This document shows positions 44,317-55,645 of a stretch of DNA of 64,000 nucleotides, piece by piece (position 1 is the first letter of the stretch; each line of letters starts with the position of its first letter). The notes beneath the pieces were generated by a model. It was given only the letters and a program-made list of their open reading frames with translations, was not told where the DNA came from and searched no databases. This DNA comes from Macrophomina tecta (Eukaryota; Ascomycota; Dothideomycetes; Botryosphaeriales; Botryosphaeriaceae). The DNA is taken from contig JAKSGN010000038.1 in assembly GCA_024180945.1 (NCBI GenBank), positions 1,178,001-1,242,000 on the forward strand. The letters are read 5' to 3'. A program made the position numbers and the translations under genes.

Positions 44317-46514
44317 ATGGTGAGCTTTGAGGACGACGATGAGAATGGTATCGGGACCACTGCCTCCCTCTCTACCGCCAAGACCTGTCTAACACGGCCG
44401 CAGAGTCGAGCTCCGAAAACGAAGTCGACGAGACCATGGAGGACATTGACGAAGGCGATGCCGATGCCGACGCCGACGCCGACGCCGATGCCGATGCGGA
44501 TGGAGACGGGGACGACGACGCGGAGGCTGATAATGATGAGGAGGATGGCGACAATGATGACGAAGACGAGGATCAGGATGATACTCCAGACTCCCCGTCT
44601 CGCGCCCAGCGGTCAGGTCGGCCAGATGCCTCGCAAATGCAGAATGGCACTGGCCCGGACCCATCCTCGTCAGGGCAGAATCCTTCCGTACGCCTAGCCT
44701 CTGCCTCTCCACGCCGGTCGGTAACGCCATCCAACGCTGCCCTGCCCCTGCGGCCTACTGTGCGTCCCGAAGCTTTGACAGCCAATTCCTACGACATTGT
44801 TCCCACCATAGCCGCGCCTCACAGCACATCCATTAATACGATTACTGCAACACCAGACATGCGATGGGTGTTCAGTGGAGGCGCAGATGGGTACATTCGG
44901 AAGTTCAATTGGGTCGACACCGCCAATGGCAAGCTGATGCTGACTGTGGCGCAACGGCATCCCTTCGTGGATAGTGTAACAAAAGCGGGGGTTTTGCTAA
45001 GCTACTGGGAAAATGAGGAGACCTCAGGTGAGTCGGACTGGTTCACCTGCTACTCGCCGCGTCTAACAAGCCAACAGATAGGACCCCGCCGTCTACAAAC
45101 GACGACACCATATCCCTTTCACCCGTCTATTCGCTCGCCGTGCATCATCAAGCACTCTGGCTCCTCTCTGGCACCGAGTCCGGGGCTATCAACCTACAGA
45201 CTGTCCGCCATCAGGAGGGCCATCGCATTACATCTCTTCGAAAGCATACATCAGCTGTTTCAGTCTTAAGTCTGGCTCAAGATGAGAAGTCCGTCTTGTC
45301 TGGAAGTTGGGACAAGACAATCAACGATTGGGATCTGAACGTTGGTCAGGTTCGGCGGCGCTTTGAGACAAGCGGCGGCCAAATCTCTGCAATAGAGCCG
45401 CGGCCGCTCTCATCGCTTCCTGTTCCAGAAGAGGCCGGTCCGCCTCTGTACTCCAACGGTACCCTCAGCTCCAACAACGACACCAAGCCGCTCACCAATG
45501 GAGTCATGACAAACGGTGTACCAGCAGCGGGACACGATGAAGATGCGCCGGGGGCTGAAAATGATTCTTTATTCGGTGACAATGATAATGACTCACTTTT
45601 CGGCGGGAATGGTGACGCGAACGCAAATCCGTCTGGCGCTGGTTTCGGTGATGATGAAGATGACGAGTTTTCGAGAGCCATTGCCAACGAGATCAGGCAT
45701 GCGGAAGAGCAAGACGCCCAAGGTGATATAGACATGACGGACGTCGGTGGCCCTGTTCAACCCCTTGATTTGCCTCAGGATGGCGAGAACGGGAGTCAAC
45801 CAGCCATTCCTCTGGAGCAAGATCCCAATGCCAATGGGACAGCAGCCTCTCAACCTGATATCACTATGAATGGTCTCCCACACTCGGAAGAGGGCGCGGA
45901 TGCCGGTCTCTCTTCCACAAATCCTTTCCCCCAGGACAACTCAACACCTTCTTCTGACACCACATTCCTCGATGCCTCCATTGATGGCACATTGCGCGTC
46001 TGGGATAGGAGACAGCCAAATCCTATCGCCCGCATAGTTCCGTCTCGTGGTACACCGCCATGGTGCATGAACGCCTGTTGGTCGCCGGACGGCAACTATA
46101 TCTACGCTGGCCGTCGTAACGGCACCGTGGATGAGTACAGTCTACATAAAGGGCTACGGGAACCATCCAGAACATTCAGGTTCCCATCTGTCAGTGGCGC
46201 TGTCAGCGCTGTGAGAGCGATGCCAAATGGCAAGCATATTATCTGGTAAGTTTTCCGGTCTATCCTATTGAGTGCGCTAACGATTGGCCAAAAGTGCTTC
46301 GTTTGACATTCTACGCCTGTATGATCTCAAGGAGCAGGATGGCGCGAAACATGCGGCTGTTCCGTACACGATTGTGCCTGGCCACAGAACTGGTGTCATC
46401 TCGCAGCTCTACCTCGACCCGACTTGCACGTTCATGATCTCCACGGGAGGCAACAGAGGCTGGGAGGGGAGTTCCACCGAAGTCCTCCTGGGCTATGAAA
46501 TCCATGTCCTTTAG
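44317..46514 (+). CDS. SPT8: SAGA complex subunit Spt8 (WD40), 4 exons, 680 aa
   Basis: TBP-interacting WD40 subunit of the SAGA transcription coactivator in the nucleus. Exons: 44317-44347 (short; MVSFEDDDEN), 44404-45027, 45078-46245, 46295-46514. The N-terminal ~60 residues are acidic, including a run of Asp-Ala dipeptides. WD repeats are recognisable at MRWVFSGGADGYIRKFNW, VSVLSLAQDEKSVLSGSWDKTINDWDLN, TTFLDASIDGTLRVWDRR, CMNACWSPDGNYIYAGRRNGTVDEY, and the last blade with SFDILRLYDLKEQ and the family-specific ending NRGWEGSSTEVLLGYEI. A long acidic insertion (about residues 350-480) with SLFGDNDNDSLFGG repeats splits the propeller, as in other ascomycete Spt8 proteins. The exon model is supported by exact phase matches, especially the tiny first exon. 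Confidence 0.95.
44455..44515 (+). repeat. GAY-GCY (Asp-Ala) codon repeat in SPT8
   Basis: Tandem GA(C/T)GC(C/T) hexamers encoding about nine Asp-Ala pairs in the acidic N terminus; a likely length-variable site. Confidence 0.8.
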
Positions 46515-47145
46515 TAAGCGGTGGGGAAGGAAAGGACGCGAATCAAGCATTGGTTTGAGCCATGGCATACGGAAACGGAAAGGTTATACCCAGGGATCTG
46601 ATATTCACGGGCGTTTGATGATGAGAACTTGGTGGAAGGCGCATCGCACCGGCGAGGTCCATAATGTATGCATGTGCTTCGCTATCTAACAAGCCTTTCG
46701 GCGCTGATTTGGCTAATATATTACTGCGGCTGTCAGGGAAGAGCGTTCCGCCACCCCCTACTTCTACAATGCTGGAAAGGTTTACTTTATGCATCCATCA
46801 ACGGAAATTACATGCTCCCGGGAACGTCAACAGCTCGTGAAGAGTTGAAGCATCCATCCGCGTGCATTGTACTCTGAGGAACGTTTGTGTCTGGGCGATG
46901 GCTTCAACTCCGCCCGTCCTGAATTGCATCACGACCAGGCGGTGACTGCTGTGCCGTGTTTGCGTTCCATGGAACGCCCTGGTACCTTGCCCGTGAGCAG
47001 GGTCCGTGCGGCAGGACATCGCTGCGTCTTTTGACCAGCAGAACACCGGGCACCGACTATCTTCCTCACACTCGACAAGCACCAAGTCTTTGCAACATCC
47101 AACCGTGAGAAGACGCATATCGTGTCTACGCTCTCTTCAACTGCC
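46515..47145. other. SPT8 3' flank and promoter of the DUF7918 gene
   Basis: About 630 bp with no supported gene. A 64-codon frame at 46495-46689 overlaps the SPT8 end and is a shadow. Confidence 0.6.
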
Positions 47146-48394
47146 ATGAAATACGAAGGCTTTACTGTCAACCTCACCACGGAAGTCTCCGCCGACTACG
47201 CGGATACGCCGTTGAAGGAATATGGCATCAAGCGACCGAAAGCTGGCATGAACCGGCACATTGCATCCTGCTACGTTGAGTCCGTCGAGGGCCTTCGCTT
47301 TGCAGTCCAAATTAAAGCCGACGATCCGTTTCCCTATCGCCAGGACCAGCTCGAGGCGACCGACCAAGCTCTGGCCTGCGAGGGAGGCGCAGAGGTGAAG
47401 GAAGTCGGTAACCAAAAGATCAAGAGCGAATTTGGTAAACCAATTACGCAATGAGACCATGGATGTCTTGCATACTGCTAACAATCCAGAGGATGCCCAC
47501 TCCACTAAGCTCGAGGATGGGCACTATCAAGCCGACGACTGCCGCCGTCGCATCTCTGCGCGAAAGAACAGCATTGGTACAGAGTACCCTTACAATTTTG
47601 TCGTCGGCATCTACATTGATGGCAAAGACTCTTCTGAGATCGAGCGGTACGTCTACATTGACCCATCGTACCAGCCGGCCCTGCCTGGCCTGCTGCGCCA
47701 TCGTCAGTACCTCAACCACAGCCTCAAGCGCGATAGGAACGGCCGTGTTCGGAAGTATTACTGGATCTTCCAGGACGCGGGTGGAATCGGCGAACTCCTC
47801 GACTCCATCAACGACCTGGCCATTGACGAATCCACACGCCCCGTGAACGTCGATAGGGAGCTCACCAGCGCGCTAGCTTCAGCTCAGTTACACAATGAAA
47901 ACGATACCAGCAGCTTCGGCCAGATCAAGGTTGTTATCCGCCGCGTCATCATCAACAGGGACGTCAGGCTTGTCGGTGAGAGCTGGTCCGGCTTCGTCAG
48001 CCCCGAGAATGCGAAGGGCATGCACGGCGGCAATGTCAAGCACAGCGCCGCGTATCAGCGTGACGGCATCTATCAGCATCCGCAGACGACTTCACTCCTT
48101 TCGTACCGACAGTACGTCAAGGGCGAGGAGCCATATGCCACCTTCATATTCTATTACCGCTCGAGGGACGTTCTCAAGAAGTTTGGGTTTGTGAAGGAGA
48201 AGAGCGCTGATGAACTCGCCCCTGCTGGCCCGATCGCTGCTCCGGCCGCTGGTCTGAATACCGCTCTGGTCAAGCACAAGAGGGAGCCGACAACCAGCTT
48301 CTTCGGCGACTGGAACAAGCGAGTCAAGGAAGATGTCAAAGACGACGTCAAGGAGATCGCCAAGATAGAGATCAAGGAAGAGGATGTGGATTAG
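47146..48394 (+). CDS. DUF7918-type fungal protein, 2 exons, 397 aa
   Basis: Fungal-specific protein of unknown function. Exon 1, 47146-47434, starts MKYEGFTVNLTTEV; an intron of 55 nt (GTAAAC...CCAG) joins exon 2, 47490-48394, in frame. The pattern of an N-terminal beta-rich block (HIASCYVESVEGLRFAVQIKA), then RARKNSIGT-like basic stretch, IYIDGKDSSEIERYVYIDP and a later GSW/YWIFQD strand-rich segment, matches what I know of DUF7918 proteins. A second block (VRLVGESWSGFVSPENAKGMHGG) follows. The C-terminal ~70 residues are Lys/Glu/Asp-rich (KREPTTSFFGDWNKRVKED), likely disordered and compatible with nuclear localisation. Family assignment rests on recall of the family's general layout, so treat it as probable rather than certain. 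Confidence 0.8.
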
Positions 48395-48788
48395 TTTAGC
48401 ATGAGGTCGTCACAAGTTCGGGAATACCATATGCGTCAAGTGGTGGAAGCATTTCGTTTGCTGGTTGCGGATATCCCACTACTATCCGAAGAGAGAGCTA
48501 GGAAATAGGTTTCGCTCTTTCTCGTTATCATAGTCTGTTGCACAATCGTATTGGGTAATAACATCCAAACGTCATTTTCAGCTACCTGTCAGTGAATGGT
48601 GATAATCTATCAGTGCGGCAAGAAGGAAGGCAACGCAATTTAAGGCAACACGAATGACTGGAGAGTAAAATACCAAATACTCACATATCTGCTCCATATT
48701 AGTTCTTCCACTGTTACTCGAGCAGTAAGTTGGAAGCGTTGTTGAAGAGCCGTTGGGGGTGGAAGGAGTCAATTGCTGGATGTAATGC
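48395..48788. other. Spacer, no gene seen
   Basis: 3' flank of the DUF7918 gene up to the hAT target-site duplication. Confidence 0.6.
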
Positions 48789-48796
48789 AGCGAAAC

Positions 48797-48940
48797 CAGG
48801 GTGGCAATCAATTCAATAATATTGACGGTCAATCAATATTGACCAATGTCTTGGCAATCAATCAATCAACTGAGGTCTGTCATTTTCGTCAATCAATCAA
48901 TTGCTCCGGGCCAGTTGATTGACGATATTGATTGACGGCT
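48797..48940 (+). repeat. hAT left end: TIR plus subterminal CAATCAAT array
   Basis: Starts with the 21-bp inverted repeat; CAATCAAT-type motifs occur in both orientations up to about 48937. Confidence 0.85.
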
Positions 48941-49066
48941 TACCTTGTATAGAAAGCAGCTTTGATGATCATCTCGCTCTTGTGGCGCTCAAGCCACGTC
49001 AGGCTAGCCTTTTATCTGATACACTCTTGGCACACAACGTGTCGGGCACATTCTCTTGGCAGCTAG

Positions 49067-49074
49067 TATATAAA
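49067..49074 (+). promoter_or_regulatory. TATA box of the hAT transposase
   Basis: TATATAAA lies 99 bp upstream of the transposase ATG, inside the element, so it carries its own promoter. Confidence 0.6.
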
Positions 49075-49172
49075 CGCTCTCTCAGAATGGCTAGAAGGGA
49101 CAGCTGAATCTGCTCTTTCAGATCCGTTCTACATTTTCTCAGCAGCTCAGCAGCAACTCTCCCACTATCAAG

Positions 49173-51418
49173 ATGGACTCTAGCAACGATCAACACTCTG
49201 TTTTAAGCCTCTCTAGCGCGCCCACTAGCCTCTTTTCCTCTCAACAGGACTCAGATCCTGCGCAACCCACCAATCTTGCCGTTGATGGCCGAGGACCTGT
49301 ACGCGAAGGGTGGGAGTACTTCCCATGGCAGAAATTCCGTGGATATCATGTCACAGAGTCAAAGCAGCGCAGCGGGTGGACTTGGGAGCACGCATATGAC
49401 ATTGAGGACGTAGAAGGGCGTACCCGCTGGGTCTGTATGTACTGCGTGCACAAGAAAGCCCACAAACCAGCTAGCTTCGCTGCTGCTGGCACTGATAATC
49501 AGGCAAGGCACCTGGTGACTGAGCACAAGGTTGAGGATCCTACAGGGAAGCGTCACGTCAAACGGGCCAAGATTTCAGTTGCTCAGCGGCTTGGACTGGA
49601 TACGAATAGGCCTTCAGAGCAGGCTATTGTCAATCGCCTTGTCACATCATTCAATCCGGCGTACTTCCAGCAACTACTCACTGATTGGGTCTCATCCGAT
49701 AACATTCCTTTCCGCAAGCTTGAAAGCGAGAGATTCAGGCGCGTTCTTAGCTATTTGAATCCTGCAGTAACGTCTACTGGCAGCCTTCCAACACACTCTA
49801 CTGTTCGTAAATGGCTACTTGATGAATTCAACCGCCATAAAGGGATCGTTGCTGAGCTTCTTCAGAGCTCACCTGGCCTTATACACCTTGCCTTTGACGG
49901 CTGGACGTCGTGTAATCACCTCTCTCTACTCGGTATTAACGTCTTCTTCCTTACGTTCTCTGGCACGCTTCGCAAGTTCCTTATTGGCCTCCCACACGCC
50001 GAAGGACGGCATACTGGTGACAGCCTTGCGGAAGAGGTAGCCCAGATAATTATGGAATGGGGCATTGGAGGGCAACTTGGCTACTTTGTCACGGATAACG
50101 CGTCAAACAACGACACGTGCATGGACGCGCTAGCTGAAGAGTTTGGCTTCAATCACAAGCACCGCCGCTTGCGCTGCATTGGCCATATCATAAACCTGGT
50201 AGTCCGCCAGATCCTCTTTGGCAAGGAAGCTGACGCGTTCGAGAACGACTGCGCTCAGCCAAAGGAGCTACTCGCTGAGCTCCTACTCTGGCGCAAGAAG
50301 GGCCCTATCGGCAAGCTTCACAATATCGTCCACTGGATTCAGCGCTCAAACCTTGTCTATCAGAGACTGCACCAACTTCAGCGGAACGAGCAAGCGTTGA
50401 CTGGCGAAAACGGCCCTACCTACGAGGTTATAGAAGATAATGCGACACGATGGAACTCTACCTCCGCCATGATTGAGCGCGCAATCAAGCTACAGTCAGT
50501 CATTGACGCCCTCGTCCTCCACGAAGTTCAAGAATGGGATAAATACGTCAAGCCTCGCACTGCTAGTAGGACTCAGCCAATGCCAGCTAAGACAAAGAAC
50601 AAGCCGGCAATCGTGGATGATTATCTAACCTCAGATGATTGGGCAACTCTTGCTGAATATCACTCCATCTTGAAGCCTTTTCATGAAGTCACAATCAGGC
50701 TACAAGCCAACCCAACTAGTGGTAGGTTTGGCGGCTTATGGGAAGTCCTTCCATGCATGGAGTACCTGTTGAACAAGCTGGAGGAGGTCAAGATCCGCAC
50801 AGATCAGTATCCTGACTCTCACTTCAAGGTGAACATCAATTTGGGGTGGGCTAAGCTAGATGAGTACTATCAGCTCCTTGATGATACTCCAGCTTACGTC
50901 GCAGCTTGCGCCCTTCACCCTGCCTACCGCTGGGAGTGGATTGAGGATCAGTGGGCATTCAAGAAGAGCTGGATCAAGAAGGCAAAGGCAGCTGTTCTAA
51001 AGCTCTGGAAGGATGAGTATCAGTCAATTGCTATTGCTGAGGACCCACAGCTACCGCAGAAGCGTAAACGCGAACATCTCAGCGAATTTGACAGCTGGCT
51101 TGCTGCCTCCAGGAGGACCAAGCATCTAGATCTGACCGAGGATGAGTACACCTACTGGCAGCTCGATACCTCTCCTACAGATGACGCAGTCACCAATCCA
51201 GTTGATTACTGGATACTACGCCGCCAGCAATACCCCGCCTATCACGTATGGCTCTGGACCTCTTTTCTATACCGGCAATGTCGGCAGAGGTGGAGAGGAT
51301 ATTCAGTTTGGCAGGACAAATGGTGACGCCATTGCGCAATAGGCTGGAGGCCAATACTATAGCAGTTGGGCAGATACTACGCTCATGGAACGCAGAAGGC
51401 ATCATTGAAAGAAGTTGA
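49173..51418 (+). pseudogene. hAT transposase, frameshifted near the C terminus
   Basis: Cut-and-paste transposase. From ATG 49173 the frame runs 717 codons to 51326. A BED zinc finger lies near residues 60-125 (WEHAYDIEDVEGRTRWVCMYC, then H-x4-H at HLVTEH). The RNase H-like core follows with LAFDGWTS (first catalytic Asp), GYFVTDNASNND (second) and the C-terminal part after the alpha-helical insertion (EVIEDNATRWNSTSAM). The C-terminal hAT dimerisation block is not in this frame: MALDLFSIPAMSAEVERIFS and the rest up to a stop at 51416-51418 appear in the next frame, so one base has been lost near 51240. The predicted product ends in a frameshifted tail and lacks the dimer interface. Only one lesion is visible; the rest is intact. 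Confidence 0.92.
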
Positions 51419-51529
51419 GGACTCTATACACGCGGGAGTAGCTATAGCTAGCAAGAGTTAGCTAGATTGTATGGCTATCAATCTCAACACTATGCCAAGC
51501 ATCACGAGATTTTGCTACGTGAACCGTGT

Positions 51530-51655
51530 GTCAATCAATTCAATTCAATCAATATCAACACCTTATTGATCAATCAATTTGACCTTATTGGAAAATCCTA
51601 TCAATCAATCAATCTGGACCCGATATTGACGTTGATTGAATTGATTGCCACCCTG
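51530..51655 (-). repeat. hAT right end: subterminal CAATCAAT array plus TIR
   Basis: Motifs like those of the left end, ending in the inverted repeat ...ATTGATTGCCACCCTG. Confidence 0.85.
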
Positions 51656-51663
51656 AGCGAAAC

Positions 51664-52655
51664 GACGACATCAGAAAATTCGCCAGTCTTTGCAGTGAAG
51701 TCTTGAATTTCTCTTGCTGGCACTCGCATGTTCGCGGTCAGGGCAGAGATTAATGTCTTAGATCGTGGCCATCATACGATATTGTATCGTAGAGCGAATG
51801 TGAAATTAGCTCGAATCCAGGTTAGCTCGCCTGGCTCTCCACTCAGTGTCTACACAATGTTCTCAATGAGCTGCTATGTCGTCCGCCGGTGATAGAAAGT
51901 CTTATTTGCTCGCACGCTTGCGTAGACTGAGTTGCCATAGGTCAATAAACAAAGATTTTTTTTTCATCGGGTGACGAGAACAGCTCAGTGATGTTGCCGC
52001 AGAGGTGACGAAGTGCGAAGCTGAGGACGTCGGGATCATCCCCGAAGAGCTCAATCGATTGTATAGAAGCCTCCTAAGAGCTGTTAATCCGGACTACTCG
52101 GCGTGTGACTATATATTTTGGTGAACATTTCCGTCCATCGCTGCCCAGAGTGCGGCACTTGGCTGCTGCCCTTCAGGCAAAGGTGGGTGCCTCTGAAGAT
52201 ACTTGGCTCTGGTAATTAAGTCAACCATTCAGGTAGTTCTTATTGGGCCTTGATAATGGTATACGAGATAAGACGGAGCAACTACAAGGATTGAAGGCAT
52301 TCGAGTATGGAAGTCTTCACATTGGAGCCACAAGATGGATTTTAGTCTCACAGTTGTGCATCCGGTACCCATTGACTTTACGGTTTAATTCCAGTTCACC
52401 TCAGTTTTGCCGATTTTCACATTGGCGCACCTGGATCATTGCCGTCCAAAGCTGAATTCTTCGCATGGAGTTACCTTGAGTGTGCCTTCCAACAACGCGT
52501 TTGTGCTCACCTGGCCACATCGAAAATTAGTAGGTAGTAAACACGGAACCCAACGCGGCCTCATCGGGATACATATAAGGACCGCGACCCGCTCGCATAC
52601 AACAACTTCTTTTTACATCAGCTACTTCTCCCATCCGTCTTCTCCCGACGTCACC
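51664..52655. other. Promoter region of the BTB gene
   Basis: About 1 kb with no supported gene; includes a TATA box near 52571 and an A/T-rich stretch near 51950. Confidence 0.6.
52571..52579 (+). promoter_or_regulatory. TATA-like element of the BTB gene
   Basis: ACATATAAG lies about 80 bp upstream of the ATG at 52656. Confidence 0.4.
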
Positions 52656-53660
52656 ATGGCGCCTAGCCCGAGCAGACCCAGTGTCACCAACCAGATTGCG
52701 CCGCGCTATGCCGACAACCACACCTACTCTGACCTCACGCTGCGCTTCAGCGAGACGTCGCTCCCCGCGCACCGCATCGTTCTAGCCAGCCAATCTGCTT
52801 GGTTCGCGGAGCAACTCGAAGGCGATGAGAGCCCGCTCAAAGTATGTCACGTCCACACTCACCCAAAGAGAAAGAAAACATCTGCCTCTGCCTCGGCCCC
52901 GCCCACTAACTTAGCCACCACCACCACCAGGGCGTCCCGCACGCCGTCCTCGACCTCGGCGACGACGACGACCCGGACCTGCTCTCCGTGCTCATCACCT
53001 ACCTCTACACGCACGCCTACCCCTCCCTCATCAGCGCAACTGACCCTTCCGAGCCCAAGGCGCACACCTGCCTTCGCCACCTGCGCCTCTACGTCATGGC
53101 GACCGACTACCGCGTGCCGTGCGTGCAGGCAGCCGCCGCGGCGCGCGTCAAGCAGTACATGGAGGACTTGTATGGCACGGCAGCGGACCTGCTGACTGAC
53201 TTCATTCCGTACATCTACGGCGGCGGCTTGGGGCCGAAGCCGCTGGTCGAGGACGAGCACGGACTGCGAATGTTCATTGCGGAGAGGGCGGCAAGGGATC
53301 GGTTGGAGAGGGTGGAGGCATGCGAGTTGGACAGGTTTGTGAGGGAGTATCCCGTGTTTGCTGGTGAGTTGCGATCTGTCGTTCTGTTACTGTTGTGCTG
53401 ATGGTGTGTGTGGTGCAGTGGACTATTTGACCGCGTTTTGGGGCATGAGCCGCGCGAAGGTCGAGAAGAACAGGCTCAGGCGCTTTTCCTCCGACTATAG
53501 CATGGAGGTTACGGTCGATGATAGTGGGGTTGTGGGATTGAGTAAGGGAACACTTCTTGGAGCGGAGAGCAGTGTCAAGACCGAGGAGAGGAAGCCCGAG
53601 CTTCCGTTCAAGAGCTGTCAGCAGTGCGTGGCCGACTTGCAGGAGAAGCGTCTGGCCTGA
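52656..53660 (+). CDS. BTB/POZ-domain protein, 3 exons, 286 aa
   Basis: Protein-interaction domain protein, possibly a Cullin-3 adaptor or regulatory partner. Exons: 52656-52841, 52931-53363, 53419-53660. The BTB fold is recognisable in exon 1 (YSDLTLRFSETSLPAHRIVLASQSAWFAEQL, the D-L-T...H-R-x-V-L pattern) and continues in exon 2 (GVPHAVLDLGDDDDPDLLSVLITYLYTHAYP, then LRHLRLYVMATDYRVPCVQ). The rest of exon 2 is helical with no known domain, and exon 3 ends with LPFKSCQQCVADLQEKRL. This one-domain architecture is abundant in Pezizomycotina and its members are functionally obscure. Start in good context (CACCATGG). Function inferred only to the level of protein binding. Confidence 0.9.
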
Positions 53661-55099
53661 CTGAGTCGGCAAGGGTGGACGAATTGCCTGCGGTCATTAG
53701 GCGTTCAGGATCATTGGGAGAGCACCGCAGTAGCCCAATTTTTACCGCGTCATGAAGGGATTCCTCTGGTGCCGGGGTCGGACAGAGCCAAACTCCATTG
53801 AAACTTTGACGTTGTTTGCATTCAAGGTAGGCGAAAGCGGAAGTCGATCCGAACCTTGAATAACGTCACAAATGAAATGATCCAATCGGGAGACCTCGCA
53901 TGGGCACTGGAGACTGAGAGCGCAAAACTTCGCACCGATGCGTCCGCATCAACCCTCCAAAGCCATTAAGGCCACCAATTGCCATCACGATGAACGGTAC
54001 CACATCCACAGCCCAATGTCAGTCGCAGCGCCAAAGTCTTCCGTCTTGAGCGATCGATGCCAGTGACGTCAAGCCTCCCGCACCGGTACCATCCGTCGTG
54101 TTCGGGTCAGGCGTACTCCTAAAATTCATTCGCCTCTCTCTAGTGTTTCGGAAAAGAAGTACCAAAATAGCACCACTGTGCAACAGCGTGACATCGTCCA
54201 TCCGCCCAGCCTTTTGCCTCCCCTTCTTGTTCGTATTAGATACTCGACCCCTCCCGCCACCTCACAGCTCACCGTCCCCGTTCCCCACACAAATAAAGTG
54301 GTCGGTGGCGCTGTGCCCAGATGCTGGCCCCTGCTGCAGCGCCGGCTGATCAGCGGGCACACCCCTGAACACGACTATTTGGACCGCAAGTCGGACCATA
54401 TGCCCCGTTTGTCGCAAAGGCGGTGGACCTCTCCGATCGTCCTCGTTTTCTCGGCTATTGCCCATGTCGGAAGGGCCAGCAGGCACGCCGTCAACCCGGC
54501 CATCGCTTTGTCTCTATTGAAAGAGAGAAGCGTGCGCTGCGGGCAAAATGGCCGCAGCGACGAGCCGGTCCGAAATTGCGATAGTGTCAGCGAGCGAGAG
54601 CTTTTCAATGGGCGAGCGGTTTGAGATGGTGCTAGTCGTTATGCATGTGTTGTTTAATGCTAATGCCTGTTGCAAAACGCTGCCGCCCGCCGAAGCAGTA
54701 CGGCCGCAAGGCAATATAGGGCTGTTTTAAGGCGCCGTTGCGCGCGGATCCCGGACTGACCCTGCCCCGCTTCGAGAATCTCGGCAGGAGGAAGCAAAGC
54801 CTGGGACCATGGGAGAGGCAGGGTTGCGCCGAGCCTTGAACTAGTGCTTGAATGGCTAATCGTGCTGCGGTCAAGAAATTACCAGACGATCCGATCATCA
54901 GTGGCGAGTCACTCAGTTTGCATATAGAGAAGAACTTTTTTTTTTTTTGAGGGTCGAACAAAGTGCCGTTCGATGTCCCATTAAATCAATTACATGAATG
55001 TGATGCTGTCATGATGATGATGCAAGCGCTATTTACATGAAGGATGTTCCGTACAGATGCGATGCTATAAAAGACAAAATGCGATGCGAGGCGAGCCGC
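53661..55099. other. 1.4-kb spacer between BTB gene and phiA
   Basis: Convergent-side intergenic DNA. Has T/A-rich runs near 54938-54949. Open frames on both strands overlap and are unsupported. Confidence 0.6.
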
Positions 55100-55645
55100 T
55101 TAAGAAGACTCGGAGTACCAGCAGCCAACGGGGGTCTCAGTGTACTGAGCGCGGAAGGCGAAGGGAAGGCAGGTGTCGTCGAACTTCTGCTGCCAGATGG
55201 CGTAGCCGGCCTCGGCAGAGCCGCAGGCGTAGAAGCCATCAGAGCCGCCGAAGGTGAGGTGACCGTCAGCGTTGACAGCGAAGCCGGTGCGCTCCGCGTT
55301 CCTGGGAGCGGGCTGAGCGCCGGTGGTGTAACCGATGTTGCCGCGGCCCATGCCGGAGCGGTCGACCCAGAGCTGCTGGTAGGGAGCACCGTTGGTGTAC
55401 AGGTAGGCGGAGCCGTCCTCGCCGATGCTGAAGGTGGCGAAGTCCTGCTTGTTGCCGGCGTCGCAGGAAGCGTTCTGGGCGTGGCTGATCCAGAGCTTGC
55501 CACTGTCGGCCGAGATGCCGGAGTTGTGGATGGCAGAGCCAGAGTGGATGGCAATACCACCGAAGTAGGTGTTGGGGGTGGCAGTAGGGGCAGCGGCGGC
55601 AGCGCCAGCAGCGGCGAGAACGGCGACAGCGGTCTTGGTGAACAT
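55100..55645 (-). CDS. phiA: PhiA-like secreted cell-wall protein, 181 aa
   Basis: Small secreted protein of the family of Aspergillus PhiA, which is needed for normal phialide (conidium-bearing cell) development and found in the wall. Single exon. The signal peptide is MFTKTAVAVLAAAGAAAA with cleavage before the APTATP segment. The mature part starts TYFGGIAIHSGSAIHNSGIS and includes KLWISHAQNASCD (an N-x-S glycosylation sequon), then YTNGAPYQQLWVDRSGMGRG and FTFGG-like LTFGGSDGFYACGS, ending PVGCWYSESS. Four cysteines allow two disulfides. Codon use is strongly biased to C/G-ending codons (GCC, GGC, AAC), as in highly expressed fungal genes. A TATA-like element is about 120 bp upstream. Role in this organism is inferred. 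Confidence 0.9.
   Translation of the reverse strand: MFTKTAVAVLAAAGAAAAAPTATPNTYFGGIAIHSGSAIHNSGISADSGKLWISHAQNASCDAGNKQDFATFSIGEDGSAYLYTNGAPYQQLWVDRSGMGRGNIGYTTGAQPAPRNAERTGFAVNADGHLTFGGSDGFYACGSAEAGYAIWQQKFDDTCLPFAFRAQYTETPVGCWYSESS

Larger units (their letters stand above)
48789..51663 (+). mobile_element. hAT-family DNA transposon, 2859 bp with 8-bp target duplication
   Basis: The element spans 48797-51655. Its ends are inverted copies beginning CAGGGTGGCAATCAATTCAA (21 bp matching). The 8-bp direct repeat AGCGAAAC flanks it at 48789-48796 and 51656-51663, the diagnostic duplication size for hAT elements. Both subterminal regions are packed with the 8-mer TCAATCAA / TTGATTGA and its variants, probable transposase-binding sites. 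It carries one BED-type transposase frame. The TIR starting with CAG also fits hAT. Confidence 0.95.
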
